Part shown: positions 12,203 to 25,587 of the stretch, one piece after another
Layout of the letters: each line of letters opens with the position of its first letter
Position numbering within the stretch: the first letter of the stretch is position 1
Origin: Phycomyces nitens
Taxonomy: Eukaryota; Mucoromycota; Mucoromycetes; Mucorales; Phycomycetaceae
DNA length: 64,000 nt
Direction of reading: 5' to 3'
Assembly: GCA_022702545.1 (NCBI GenBank)
Contig: JAHRBC010000002.1
Location: 7,626,001-7,690,000, forward strand
Notes under the pieces: generated by a model
Databases searched by the model: none
Seen by the model: only the letters and a program-made list of their open reading frames with translations
What the model was told of the DNA's origin: nothing
Program-made: the position numbers and the translations under genes

Positions 12203-12529
12203 TTATTCTTATAATTGTATTATTCAAATACTGTTTATTATTTATAACTTAGGAGTTTAGATCATTCTTATCTCTATTATTTTAAAATTCTATGAAATTA
12301 AAAGACATGTGATTTACAATTGGAGTCTTATTCTTTGAGGCATTTTATTTAAAACTCCCCCCCAATTATCAGCATCTTCTTATTTTCTATCATCTGATGT
12401 TTAAATTTTGAGGAATAGCAGGAACTTGTGACAGCTTTTACTTTTACAAATTCTTGTAGTGTGATCTATTTACATTTTTTAAATACTTCTTTTTGTTACA
12501 AAACCTATTATAAAAAAGATTGATTTTTA

Positions 12530-14669
12530 TTAACGTTGAGTATTTATATTTTGGAAATAAAGAGAGTTTTCATTCTTCAAGTTATCAATATGCTTCAATG
12601 CATCAAACAGTAATCTATCTATTATCTCTAACTTGGCAATATCCACACCTGGAATGCTCCTCAATCTCTCCAAATCTTCTCTCTGATGATGCAATGTTGC
12701 TGCATTGGCTGAAATGCTTTGGATGATTGAGCTAGGGTCTTGCAATTCATTTGTTTGCTCAATATTGTCCTGCACCAGAACTTCGTTGTTGCCACTATGG
12801 GCTGATTCTTGCAAATGTATGCGTGCATGGTCCTGTTGTTCAAAATGTACCAAATTTGCTCTACTGTATTGTTTGAGCAGGTACATATGCTTACACGGCA
12901 GTTGGCGACAGTAAAAACTGGGGCAAGAACACTTTTGGATCAACCCATGTTCAATCATGACAGTATACCATTGATTTTCTGTTGAAAAAGACTTGATTTG
13001 CCACTCACCATGAGAGTCATCCGCACTATTACTAATCTCACCCAAAGGGTTAATGATCATAGAAGGGAGTATGTCATCTTGGATTTGGGAGGCAGCAAAG
13101 GAGTTTCTTGAAAGCTCGTTTTCAACAGGACCCATTCTTCCATTGCTGAAATTAAGTCTTTCAACCTCTTGTTCATAGTAGAACTCAACATCGTTGGTCA
13201 GGATAAAGACAAGACGGTCCAATCTTCTGATTCTTGCGCAATTGAAATAAATGACTTTCAGTTGGTTGTGCCATGATTCAATGTAGTTGTTTGTCAAGTA
13301 TCTTTGGTGCTGCTGCTGAACAAAAGGATGTCCCCATCTTCTCAATATATTTTCACTTCCTGTCCATTTTCTCTTGAAATATCTTAGAAATTCAGGTTGA
13401 TCTTGGATCATTCTTTTAAACTCTCCAATTTTCGTTATGAAGATTGCTTCATTTGACTCAACAAGAATACTTTTCAAACTGTTCTTCAGGCTTTGCTTAT
13501 ACTCTGCCAGCTGTTGCATTGTAAATGATCCATCTAGCTTGACTTTACTGTCAAGGTTATGTTGCCAAGCACGAAGGACATGAAATTCACAGTAGTGAAT
13601 CGATGTTTGTGGTAATGCAGAGGTGATTGCATTGGCTTCGGCAATACAACAGTCAATCGTGATTGCCAATGGATTGAAGGGGTTGGTTTGGCGAAGATAT
13701 ACAAGCTATTGGTTGATGGGACCAACACTTTGATCATTTGTGATCATAAATGCAACAGGATAACCTTTTCCGGTTTCAGGGTGTTTGGTAACCAAGGAGT
13801 ACATAACCTCTGTACTTCTACAGCAAACTCCGTGGGTGGCATCCAAGCAAAATGATTGAGATAAACTCATGATTTGTACTTGTGTTGGCAACTGGAATCC
13901 AAATGCAAAGAGATCTTGGTTGTTTGAGTATGCCAAGAGATTTCCAATAAAGATTGAATAATTCTGGGATGCCAGCTTTTCGTTCAACCAGATTGACAAA
14001 GATGTCTTCTCATTTGAGTTAAACATATATAACAATGTTTCCATCTATATTTTGTATCATACTATTAAATTCAATCTCTTTTTCTTTACATCACTGCCAA
14101 CAAACCTTCTTCATTCTATTGTAAATCTCTTCATGATTGGGCTTTCTGGTACCCACACCCCAGTTTTCAATCTGTCTAAGAGTAGATATCCTTGTATTTC
14201 TACAGCTGCTTCCACTTCTCAGCTGATCCTCAATGATCTTGATTGTCTCAGAGGGCAAGGGCAAAGTTCTTATTTCCTGGCGCTCTCCAGGAACATGATT
14301 GGCATGATCTTTTGTCATGCAAAAGGTAACAATTGAAGTACCATTCTACCGCTTGATTTTTAAAGCAGCAGTACATCCACATTTCTTTGAGTCCTTTTGT
14401 GCAAGACGGACTTGACGCTTAGACTGATAATTTCCAGCACGATGACATATTCTTGTTTCTCCAAAGACCAAGTTTGGATCCATAAGTTTTCGTTTCACTA
14501 TCCACTTTGTTGAGCACAGTGTATTAATTCGGCTAAGGCAATGCTCCTATTCATTGGCTTTTACTGAGATTGTCGCATTCAAAGGAAGCATCTTAATGCC
14601 TTCAATGGAGGAGTTGATCAAAACATTTTCGATATTCGAGATACTATAGATAATGGTGTTGTTGGACAT
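12530..14669 (-). pseudogene. Mutator-like (MULE) transposase, dead
   Basis: Read on the minus strand it starts with a FAR1/FLYWCH-like N-terminal DNA-binding region (CHRAGNYQSKRQ ... KKCGCTAALKIKR). The MULE catalytic core follows: FCLDATHGV (first Asp), AITIDCC (second Asp), CEFHVLRAW, and NNYIESWHN (candidate Glu). It ends in a SWIM zinc finger CSCPSFYCRQLPCKH. It is broken by in-frame TAG codons in the N-terminal region, a frame change near 14050-14090 and a TAG at 13706-13708; from 13669 to 12530 the frame is open for 379 codons. I found no matching terminal inverted repeats with 9-11-bp duplications, so the element's ends are undefined. Confidence 0.85.
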
Positions 14670-14771
14670 TTTTAAATATTTTAAATAAAGAATTTGAGAA
14701 AGAAAAAATAAAAAGAAATCAGGAGAAAATAACTAGATACTCAGCCAAGCCTCCTCTGAAAAAGCCACTAT

Positions 14772-16517
14772 CACTACAAAAGTCTAAGAGTATTATGTAG
14801 ATAAAACTTATAAAATAAGCTACTTAATTGTATAGTTTTACTATGCTTTTGGTAATATATAATCGTGATCTGTAGTAGACTAAAAAGATATGGGAGTGAA
14901 CTGAATCATCCTACCTACTGGTGTACAAGAATCCAATGTAGAATATTTAAATGCCCTCAAACAGTGCAAAACTTAAATATACATTGTAGCCACAATATAT
15001 TCCTAGTCGATCTACCCTTTTTTGCATTGTATTTTACGATACACAGACAGTTTGTGTCAGGGGAGATTGACCACTTACAAACAACCAGTTTTATCTTTCA
15101 TTATATTTTATAGTGGGTTTTATAATATGTTTTAACAGTCCATCAAGGATGATTGTAGACTATTGCAAGGTAATTGTAGTTATTCTATGCAAACAAGCCT
15201 CTCTGGTTTATTGTTTTTTTGGAGCAATAGATTCTGAAAATTTTTATTTTTTGTTTTATTTGATAAAAAATACATTTGTGCTATATATTCTAGTCTCTAG
15301 ATTATTTCTTTGGTATATCTATTCTACCAATCGATATTTCTTGGTCAGCACCATCAACTGGTTCTTAATAGAGCCAGGATACTTACCTAGCTGAGAGAAA
15401 GCCAATACTGTCTAAAAGTAAAAGAGAAGATTGTTAGTAAATTATTTTTATATAAATCATTCATTCTTATACTTACATTTTTAATATAATAAATAAAACA
15501 TTTGATAGACTCTCTGTAATATACCAACAAATGATTATTGTCTAATAGATATATATTAATATTTGTAGATAAACAATATGTAATACTAAAATATTAGTTT
15601 ACTTACAAGATATAGCCATTGGAATGGCCAGATAATTTCAATCGGGAATCAATATAAGAGCATAGCAAGATGTCTGTTATAGATGTTATTAAAGAGGACA
15701 TATTTATAATATAAAAGGTTTACCAGAATATTATATTGAGATAGATAGAAAAATAGAATTTGTGGCTATATATAAAAGAGTGATTTGGTTAATAAAGAAT
15801 AGCTTTAGCATAATATGATCTTACCTTTGGATATACAGCCAAGTGCAATAGAGAGCCCCATAATATATTTATAAGCAGTTACCTATGAATAATAAAATAG
15901 ATTGAGTAAAAAATATATTCACAAGAGAAAGAAAAGAATTAATTACCAGAGTATTTTGCGGTAATATTTAGGCACAAAAGAATATAAAAAATAAAAAGGA
16001 AAAACAAATACTTTGTATTAAAAGGCTGTTTGACCCTGATAAAATGCGGGAAATAAAAATGATAATCCAAAAGAATATGCCTGCCGTCATTTTCATATCT
16101 TTGTAATTTATAGTTTATTAGGTTGAAAAAGATGTCTAGATATAGAACAAGAGTGTACACAATGCTGTTAAATAATAATAAAACTATAAGACAATTCATT
16201 ATCTTCAGTCAACTTATTTACTTGCAAGCATACTGGTCATATTTCTCTTCCTTCTTATGAGAATAAACATGATAATAATTGATTTGTTTATTATTTCTAC
16301 TCCAATTAATTTAATGATATAGTTACAAGAAGTAGAAATAAATCACAAACAAATATGACATCTAAAAGGCTCTACTTTATTATTCTATCCAATAGAACAT
16401 ATTGAATAATATAATCGCCATCAAAAATAAAAAAGTTTATTATGTTTAACTTCAGTCTACTAATGGTAAGATAATATAGTAGTTTGTTATGAATGAAACC
16501 ACTCAATTTTTGTAGTG
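14772..16517. mobile_element. non-autonomous CACTA element E, copy 1
   Basis: Begins CACTACAAAAGTCTAAG and ends CTCAATTTTTGTAGTG; the inverted repeat is CACTACAAAA. TAT flanks both sides (14769-14771 and 16518-16520). A second copy starts at 61988. At about 15313 this copy has the empty TA site into which the Tc1/mariner element inserted in copy 2. No transposase or other recognisable protein lies inside. Confidence 0.85.
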
Positions 16518-16520
16518 TAT

Positions 16521-18968
16521 TCCTCCAAATTCAGATAGCGCCCGGGAAGAAATAAGTGGATGCCTCGCGAAGATGGAGGTGCAGATGCATATTGCAGGTG
16601 AGGACACTAGGAGGGTAAAGACGCTCGCACTTTTGACAGAATTTTTCAAGGTAGTCATGGGCATTGTCAAGTTCTTCAAATGATAGGGATGGCTTTACAA
16701 GGAGACGGCAGGCATCGACAAAGTCCATCCAGTTTCTGAACTTGTCATCATTGAGAACATCTTTCAGCAAGACAGGAGAGTACGCTAGCACCCAGGACTT
16801 CCATTCGTCAGCTTTCATAAATGAAAATCCCTTTCCAATTTTTGCTGTTAATGAAGTGTATGAAGCTGGCAGGATCATTGTCTTGGCGATTTGCTCCATG
16901 TCATTAAGTTGTCCATTATTAATATCGCCACCAGCAATCCACTTGTCCACCATCCTCTTCGCCGTACCCAAGAATAAGTTGTGCATGGGATCAATGATTG
17001 TTTCACGTACTAGATCAAAGTATCCAAGGCGATGCAGCTGCGACCATCGAACACCATTTTTGATCTCCAGCTGATGCCTTTCTGAGGGCATACTAGTACT
17101 CTTCCACACCTCAGCATGCACCCTGTTTTCCACACCATTACGAATAGATCACTGCGAATAGTTGAAACCATGGAAATCCACACTGCTTGTCCCAGCAAGA
17201 CGACTGAATTGACGGCTGCATTTGTAGCAGGCGTTAGTGCTATTGTGGGACGTAAATCTGCTTGTTTTTCTGGCTGCTGGAATATAACATGCCACCATAA
17301 GGAGCGCAGCACGGACAGTTGTTCCAGATCCACATTCAAAGGTTGGAATCGTCATTCTAACGTACAACTGCTCAAGGTCATCCACCAACGGCTTGAGATA
17401 GTTGTTGATCTCATAAGATTTGGGTTCCTTTGGTCCAGGCATTAACCCAACCAAGACGACATTCTCTGGTTTGAATCTTTCATCTCTGGGCAAGTTGTTG
17501 ATTGCCAAATATATAGCACCAGAGGAGTGAGTTACACCATCGAACGGCTGAAACCAGTTGATGTTTAGAGTCAACAGAAGAGAACAAGGGCGGGCAACAA
17601 ATGAAAGACCATCACTGTCTTTCAACTCCTTCCACATCTTGCCATCGTAAATGTTGCACATGGTGTCTGTCACCTTCAGCTCGTCGTTCCAGAGGCCAAT
17701 CTTCTGCTCGAAACCAGGACGAAGAAAGAGAACCTTGAGTGCATCTTTGATGGACTGATACACAAAGATTTTCTTTGGCACCATGGCACCAGACGTCGAC
17801 TTCTTTGTCAGCTCACAGTTACAAGTTATATTTGCGCCTATTTTACAGAGCTGCAGAGAGGGGGAACGGAAATAGATTCTTCATATATTTGATGCCAATC
17901 TGGACATGACACGAATCGTTTGATATCTTTGGTGATATCACTAAAACCCGTCATCTTCTGAAGACCAGCAAGACTTGTTGGGAGCTGAAAGTCTTGTCCA
18001 TAGACTGTCAAGAGCTCATTGACAAACTGGATCAATACAATGGCGCCCTTGTTGACTGCATAACGGGATGCAAAAAGAATAACAAAAATGGCAATGGTCC
18101 TGTGCACTGGATTTTCGGGCATACCAGGAGCACCAAAGGGTTCTGTTTTAAAAAAGGAAAATTATTAACACTCAATTTTGGCATGCTTCTTTATGATAGT
18201 TATTCAATACTGACCTTTGCCGTTGAACTCCTCAACATCAATCTCCTCAACATCACTCTCCACATTGTTGCCATTGTTGCTGTCAATGACAATCTCGGTG
18301 TCATCGCCATTGACCTCATTGTCAACCAAATCATTGTCAGACATCGGGACGGAATCCAAAAAAGATAGGTTGGCCTGACCGCCCATTGTTTCCATGGATT
18401 CAGATTCAAACATTGGGATTGCTACAAATATGGAATAGATTAGTTTATTGCCCTTAAACTGGTTTTCAAATAAATATTTTTTACCCTCAACATCAACATC
18501 CATAATGACACTTTGTGTGCCTGAGGTTCAATTAAAGAATAATGGTTATTATTGCGCAGTAAATATAAAATTAATACATACTGCTCTCAGTTCATCCAGC
18601 CTCTTCAATTCTTGCTCTTTTGGCATGACGCTGATAATTGCATCTGGATACCATAGAGAACCCTTCTTGGTTACCATTGCATTTGTTACAGTAACAGGCA
18701 GTGTTGTTTTGGGAAGCAGAAGACATATTTTGTGTGATTCGATTGTAAGATAAAAAAGGAAACAAGTGCTTCATATGTTTTATTTGCTGTCAATTTATAG
18801 ACAAAAAAAAACTATTGTATTTTACTTGTTTGCCCAAACCAATAGGATCTGTTAAAAAGTCTTTTTTTATTTGAATAAAAAAAATCTTCTGAGTTGGAAA
18901 AAAGGCCTATATTTCCTACACCTTAAAGTATTCTTGGTGCACTAGTAATCCAGCCCATTTTTCCAGTG
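16521..18968 (-). mobile_element. CACTG element 4, truncated
   Basis: The transposase-side terminus is at 18968 (TTTTTCCAGTG; inward CACTGGAAAAATGGGCTGG). It sits directly against Helitron coding sequence (18969 on), so it probably inserted into the Helitron. The left side is cut in the middle of the transposase gene near 16540 and abuts element E's duplication. No companion gene remains. Confidence 0.7.
16531..18774 (-). pseudogene. tnp2-like transposase (copy 4), truncated and frameshifted
   Basis: Same protein family as the genes at 27337-30451 and 36889-39367. The N-terminal exon at 18730-18592 carries the cysteine cluster CYCNKCNGNQEGF; acidic exons follow at 18503-18200; then the core with VLVGLMPGPKEP, the MVACYIPAARKT equivalent, NACYKC, and DPMHNLFLGTAKRM. 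The frame breaks several times (near 17838, 17149 and 17133). It stops at the HLHLRE motif, losing the last third of the protein, which is typically followed by YGYWLFGFERYN. Confidence 0.85.
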
Positions 18969-21899
18969 AAATCCATGAAATGCAGTGATTGACATGGAAT
19001 TGGCAGACATATGTGCTTCAATGTCCCACAAACATCTATTGTACATAAGCTGGGTTGGCTCCAACAAAGGGTCGTTCTCTTCCATTCTGGCTGCATGAAG
19101 ATAGTCTTCAATCATTGGAGCTTGACATTGAGTCCAGAGAGCCAAAGGGTTGGACACTTCACAGAATATTAAAAGAACAGCAAATAATCATCTCAAGGAA
19201 AATGAAATCTGGTAGGATGCAGCTTCTTCCATGCACACATTCCATTCATCGTCGTTGAATAGCAAACCCAGGGCACGGCAGGCAGCTTGGTTAGTCTCAT
19301 ACTGATGACCATTGACAGTGCAGATATCAGCAAAACTGGTGGCACCACGAACATTGTGCAGCAAGATTCTCAAGGAATATCTTTCGATATCTCTTGGAGA
19401 GACAGCATATACCCTACTGACAGTTCCTCTCTCAAATCTCTTGTGAGGAGTTCATTTCCTGTCTTTTTTGTTCCAGACAAAATAGGTGGGAAATTCGGGG
19501 TAGAGATACTGGCAAGAGTCTTGATTGGCTGAATTGTATTCAAGCTACGATGTCAATGTTGTACTGGTATTGGTATTTGACAATTGGGCTATATTGGCAG
19601 AACCATGGTAGTATACTTGCTGGGAATTCTCGGTATGGATGGTAAGCCGTTGGTGAGCAGGGTACTCTTGGTGAAGCTTAAAGGAGAAGATTCTCCAGGA
19701 TGCTTCAGAAGCAGAAACATATCAGGCAGCAAGAAACTCTCTGACTTCGTCTGTCTGCTCTACTTGCTGCTGTTGCTGGTCTGAGGGCTGTATACTTGCC
19801 ATTGCACAATCATGGCCTTTGTATACATACTTGTAGAGGTATTTCACGGCTGAAATTGAGGTGCTAATTTCAACATTGATGTGCGCATTGTACTTGGCAC
19901 ATAGGAAACAGTTGTGGGGAACCACCCAACAGTTATCCAACTCAACGGGACCTCTTTGGACAGATCTTCCATCTTGTCGTCGCCGATATACGGGGTATCC
20001 TGTTCTGTCTTCCATGGTTTCTTCCAAAAAGCTCTTGGGAAAGCACTTTTGGCATCTGCCATTCTCCATATACCTGGAGTTGGGGTGGGTAGGACCACAT
20101 GGACCATGCATCATATTACGATAGATAGTCGCATATGCTAATGGCTCTGTTTTGGGATTGGGCAACTCGGCTGAGACTATAAGATCATAGTCTTCTACAC
20201 TCGTTGGCTTGTCTTCCGTATGCAGAATCAGCAGGATGTGGGCATGGGGAAGACCTCTCTTCTGAAACTCAATGACATAAATAAATGCCTTGACCTTTCC
20301 CAAGACATGGTTCTCTGTCAGATCATTCATGAGTTCTTTCAGCTTGAGGTTGAAGACTCGGGAGCAGAGATCAGGGTGGTCATTGGCCTTTTGTCCAGCC
20401 AAAAGAGCAGAGGAGATTTCCGGCCAAGTCGGGTTGCATGTAAAGGTAATGAACAGGTCAGGCTTGCCAAAGTGGCAGACAATGCTCATTGCATCCTGGT
20501 ACAATTGATGCATATGGCGTAGACTGCCGATAAATGAAGACGGGAGGATAACTCACCGACCAAGATTTGCCAAATCATTGTCATTGATATTTATCGCATC
20601 CTGGACACCACTGTAAAGGTCCACTCGGAGACAGTCCTGGTTGCTCACTATGTAGTTCAGCCTGTTATGCTCAAGCTTTGCATACATGTCAACAATGTAC
20701 TGTTGGAAGAGGTGGCCAAAGAGGTGGAGGTGATGGAGGGAGTTTTGATGGTACATTAAGCGGCTGGCATACCACTGCATGACTGTTACATTATTCCCTG
20801 ACAACGACTTTGAGCTGATGGTCCACCCATTATCGCCATGGGGGAAAAGCAAGACATAATACAGAGCATCGTAGGATCGGTGATACTCATCAATCTTCTG
20901 GTGAAAATCGGTCTGGGTGTGGAGGATAATGTCCCTGGAAGTTCCGGACTCATTGTTTAGGATCAAGACAGTGACTTCCTTGGCAGTTGGGGCATTGTAG
21001 CGCCTATGATCTTGGGGACCTTCGGCAACCACTCACAAAGTGAGATCTTCCATGTTGGGATTTTGGCGGGAGACTTGATCCATGGTTCTGAATAATGACA
21101 CAAATGGATTTACATCCATAAGAACAGACTGGATCTTCTCCAAAACTACTCTCTCCAAGTGTGGTGCATTTTGATGACGCTGTTCAGTCTGAGAGGCTAG
21201 ATTGTAAATATATATTTGGGCAAACTGAGGTCTGTCAATGTCTGCTTCACTCATTGGCAATATAGATCCGATCCTATGGCAAATGGCACCATGAATCCTG
21301 AAGTTATAGGCCCCGCCTCTATTGTTGGCAACTGTTCTGTCTATGTTTGCACCCAAGGAAGTGAAGCTCATGGTGCTATTATAACTTCTGATCTTGGAGA
21401 AAAACCGTTTCCCAGCTGGTGTTGTATGGTTGAGAAGTTCTGCAATTCCAGCGGGAGTTGGCTCAAGTGGGGGAAGAACATGCTTTCCTTGACCACAGCA
21501 CATGGTGAATGTTGGATTATGGAGAGAAGAGGTTGAGCACCTTTCATTGATCCACATGGCAGCACTGCAAAACTGGCATATAGTGTTCATTTCTCCTCTA
21601 TTATCCACAATTGGCTTGGTAGAAGCTGGGATGTGGGCAATGTTATACATGCCAAGTCCTTGAGCACAGAAACCATTGCCTATGTTTCTTGCATTGTTAG
21701 GGCACAGGATGCTTGTGATACGCCGATGATCAGTTCTATGATAGCTGGAGCATTGGGGGGAAACAGGCATAGGAGTCACTATCACAGCATCTTGTTGTTC
21801 TTCTTCAACAGGGATCTGAGAAACATTGAGAGGAGAGGCAGCTCTATGCTCTTCAGGCATTTCCGGCTTGTGGGAAGTCTCAATTCTCACTCTCAAAGC
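18969..21899 (-). pseudogene. Helitron Rep (HUH) N-terminal half, multiple stops
   Basis: Minus-strand frame from ATG at 21896. Visible motifs: a cysteine-rich segment CQFCSAAMW, the Helitron-like N domain (FRIHGAICHRIGSILP), VILPSSF, the rolling-circle region FITFTCNPTWPEI, the HUH motif GLPHAHILL, and YNAHINVE. YVSASEASWRIF follows the third stop. In-frame stops: TGA at 21033-21035, TGA at 20553-20555, TGA at 19722-19724 and a TAG further on. The second and third fall where Helitrons have Arg (G-x-R-VILPSSF, A-R-YVSASEA). The gene is cut at 18968 by the end of CACTG element 4; the helicase half is absent. Confidence 0.88.
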
Positions 21900-22028
21900 A
21901 GCAGCTAAATAAATAAGTAGAAAATAGAAAGAAAATTTGTTAACAAGTTGAAATTATGCCAGCCCAAAGGGGCCTGGTCGGCCCAAAGGGGCCAATAATT
22001 AATATGATTTTTTGAAGGGGTTGACAAT

Positions 22029-24330
22029 CACTGCAAAAACTGTGGGGTAAAACCATGTATATAACCAGAAATAAATAGGGGAAAAGTTTAGGTTTTCAGG
22101 GGAGAACAGAATACTACGAGTATGGGAGTAAGCAAGGTTTCTCCTGGGCTCAAAGTCGAATCTCATACAGGTGCAAAGTTGAAAACTTTTGGGAGAGTAG
22201 GGTTCGTTAGCTTTTTCTACATATAGATTTTTGGTGTTTACCAGATTTTTGTGCTTAAAACTATGTTTTTAGTGTAATAGATTATGTGTTTATAAATTGA
22301 AAAGACGATTACACACAGCAAATAAAGTTGGGGAGAAGCTGGCTTTCTCCATGGTATCAAGGATATCCTCAAGCAATTAACCAATCATCGAATACTATTA
22401 CTGTGCAATCAAGCATAGAATGATCCCCCCCATTGTTTTATACCCCGTACTTATTAGGTTTATGGTTTATATTTGTGTTTATTGGAAAGAATAGAATGGC
22501 TCTGTACACAAGCTCTAATACTATTACTGTTTATCCTTGCCGCTTCTACTGGCCTACTTGATACTACTTGGATTGGGTGCTTCACTACTGAACAATACCT
22601 GAAAATAGGGACCGACGGCGATTTGGGTGGTTGCAGCAGTATTCTAATACAATAAAAGTTATATTAGTGACATATATTCAAGAGTGTGGGTGTTGTTCAA
22701 GATGCGAGGTATTTTATACTTACATTGTAAGGGATGGATAAGAACGGACAAAGTGGGGCTGAGTTGTGCGGCATGGCATGGCATCTTGTATGATTAGATT
22801 GACTAGAGATGGGGTAAAGTAAATTAGTATGGGTGAATTGGGTAATAGAATAATCGATTTACATACCAGAAACAGAGTTGACAATTAAGTAGAGGGATGT
22901 TACGTGATGACCAACAATAGATTCTTATTAAGAGTATAGAACAATATTAGTAAATAGCCAGAATAATATTATGGAAAGAGATAAAGACCAAGAAAAGGCA
23001 TTACCATTATGATAACCAGTTGTAGATGATGAAGGGGCCAGATGGGGTGGACAGTGATGGCAGCGGTCTATAGTAGAATAAGAAACGTTAAAGGAGAAAA
23101 TAGTTTGACACGAAGAGTTTTTACCAAGCCACCAATAACGATACCATATAATAGACCATTTGAGTAGAGGAGGTCTATAAGATAAAAAGAGAGAATCAGA
23201 ATAGTGTTATGGAAAGTATAAAGACTAAGAGACAGCATTACCATTATGATAACAGTTGAGGATGATGGGGAAGCCAGATGGGGTGATTGATGGCGGCGGT
23301 CTATAGTAGAATAAGAAACGTTAGAGGATAAAATAGTTTGACACAAAAATATTTTTTACCAAGCCACCAATGACGATACCATATAATAGACCGTTTGAGT
23401 AGAGGAGGTCTATAAGATAAAAAGAGAGAATCAGAATAGTGTTATGGAAAGTAGAAAGACTAAGAGACAGTATTACTGTTATGATAACAGTTGAGGATGA
23501 TGGGGGAGCCAGATGGGGTGATTGATGGCGGCGGTCTATAGTAGAATAAGAAACGTTAGAGGATAAAATAGTTTGACACAAAAATATTTTTTACTAAGCC
23601 ATCAATGACGATACCATATAATAGACCGTTTGAGTAGAGGAGATCTATAATATAAAAAGAGAGAATCAGAATAGTGTTATGGAAAGTAGAAAGACTAAGA
23701 GACAGCATTACCGTTATGATAACAGTTGAGGATGATGGGGGAGCCAGATGGGGTGATTGATGGCGGCGGTCTATAGTAGAATAAGAAACGTTAAAGGGGA
23801 AAATTATTTGACACGATTTTTTACCATGCCACTGATGACCATACCATATAATAGGCGTGTGAACAGAATATGTCTATAAAATAAAAAGAGAGAATAACAA
23901 TAATATTATAGAAAAGTATAGACCAAGAAATGGCATTACCATTATGATAACCAGTTGTAGATGATGGGAGAGACGGACAGGGTGTGATGGGGGTGACCCA
24001 AGTAGAATAAACAACATTAGAGAAAAAAAAAGTTTGACACCAAAAGGTTCTTTTTTACCATGACACTGATGACGATACCAATATAATAGACTGTGTGAGT
24101 GGCGGAAGGCTATAAGATAAAAAGAGAGGATCAGAATAATATTATAAAAAATATAAAGACCAAAAAAAGATATTACCATTATGATTACAATCGTACATGA
24201 AGGAAGAGGTAGATGGGGTGATTGGTGGTGTGGTCTACAATAAAATAAGCAACGTTAGAATAGAAAATTGTTTGACACAAAAAGATTTTTTTAGCCCAAT
24301 ATTGAGGATTGAACCATATAATAAAGCTGT
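22029..24330 (+). mobile_element. CACTG element 2, left arm (first part)
   Basis: The terminus CACTGCAAAAACTGTGGGG at 22029 opens an arm containing the spliced arm gene on the minus strand. The arm is interrupted at 24330 by element 1 and resumes at 30694 after a repeated TGT, leading to companion gene 2 and a transposase fragment. I infer a single original element running 22029-24330 plus 30694-32856, cut on the right by CACTA copy B. The flank on the left is the region upstream of the Helitron Rep gene. Confidence 0.7.
22600..24330 (-). pseudogene. arm gene of element 2 with tandem X/Y exon array
   Basis: Homologue of the spliced gene at 2173-3044. On the minus strand six X exons (e.g. 23125-23174, 23360-23409, 23595-23644, 23825-23873) alternate with six Y exons (e.g. 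23005-23067, 23242-23300, 23477-23535, 23712-23770). They are separated by introns of about 55-75 bp with conserved GTAA..ATAG borders. The pair repeats every 235 bp or so. The most distal X exon is split by the insertion of element 1. The X+Y length (109 nt) is not a multiple of three and in-frame stops appear when all exons are joined, so this copy is decayed or uses only some exons. The 3' exons (about 22640-22920) match those at 2679-3044. Confidence 0.55.
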
Positions 24331-25076
24331 CACTGCAAAAGAGGGGCTGTTTGTAGTACCAGAAATCCGGCATTATGGTACTGAAAAGGGGTGGGTTTCA
24401 CCTAGTTTAAATATTTTTTCAACTAGGAGGCATGCTAGCTTCACAGGTACCTCGGTGTCGTGGTTTGCAGTAGTAGAAACATGTAAAAATGTGCCACAGG
24501 TGAGGTCTGTTAGCACTTTCGGTATATAGATCTGATTTGGAACGATGAAAAAAAGTATTTAAAAGAACGGTTCTATTTTGGTCGTCTCAACGTGGTCGTT
24601 GAAATGTTCAGATACATCACATATCTTTATGTTGCGAGTTGTAGAAACTCGATGTATCTACTAGTGGTTACTACCCAAGACCAATCAAATCAAACACTTG
24701 AAAGCCTCTTTATTCTTCTTCACCAGTAATATATCACCCATTATTTGATTTCCCGTTTATATTGGATTGGTAATGGTTTACGCTTTTATTTTTATTGGAA
24801 AGAATAGAATGTTTCTAGGTTTAGGGTCTATTATTACGCCTATTGCTATGCCTAGCCGTTTCTACCCGGTTGCTTGCTGCTATTTGGATGGAATATTTTT
24901 CTACATAAAAAATACCTGCAAAAATATGAATATCCAGCAATTTTTTGGGCTGCAGGAGTGTTCTGTAAAAGATAAAGAAGTGTTAATGATGTGGGGTACA
25001 AAGAGAAACTTTTTGTGTGTCAAAAGATACTTACATTGCAAGAGATGGGCAAGAGTGCGCAAAGGGGACTTGAATT

Positions 25077-25587
25077 TTAAGGCTGGATGGGCTGTGTGGC
25101 AGGTTTTACTATAAAAAAGGGAATAAAAATTAATATGGGTGAACAGAGTGATGATATATTTAATTTACATACCAGGAGCCAAATGGGTTATCAAAGTAGG
25201 GGGTATGGTGTGTAAAGGAAGCCCAAGTGAGTCTATAAAACACATAATAATAATAATTAATAAATAATCTGAATAATATTTTGGATAAGCAAAAAGAGAT
25301 TTATAAAGAATATTACCTTTATGATTACAATTGCGAATGATGGAGGAGGCCGATGGCATGAATAGAAAGGGCAGTCTACAATGGAATAGAGTCAGAGAGG
25401 GAACAAGTATGATTGAAAGAAAAAATTTTACCTGGTGCCGATGGCATCCCTATATAAGTTGTTTGGCCAATCTAAAAGAGAAAATGAAAATAATTTTTAT
25501 CAAGATGATGGTACCAGTGAATGCGGCCAGTGAGTATTTGTCTAGATGGCCATTGTGGAAAGGATGAGTTGCAATGGGAGCGCACAT
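25077..25587 (-). CDS. spliced arm gene of element 1, five coding exons, unknown function
   Basis: Exons 25587-25515, 25471-25432, 25375-25317, 25232-25173 and 25108-25077 join to 87 codons plus TAA. All four introns are GT..AG, 42-84 bp. The start ATG is the first codon after a further upstream intron acceptor (CATAG), so a 5' non-coding exon is likely. No known domain is visible; the product is small with hydrophobic and proline-rich stretches. Exon sizes, phases and several residues (SASSII-NC-H) match the copy at 2173-3044, where the frame runs on past the position of this TAA. The product here may therefore be shortened by a late stop. It is divergent from the companion gene, about 440 bp away, suggesting a shared promoter region. 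Confidence 0.5.

Noticed and set aside
24378..24420. Alternative left end of element 1 at TACTGAAAAGGGGTGGG
   Set aside because: It resembles the right end internally, but only the terminus at 24331 gives a matching TGT duplication and restores the known target sequence.
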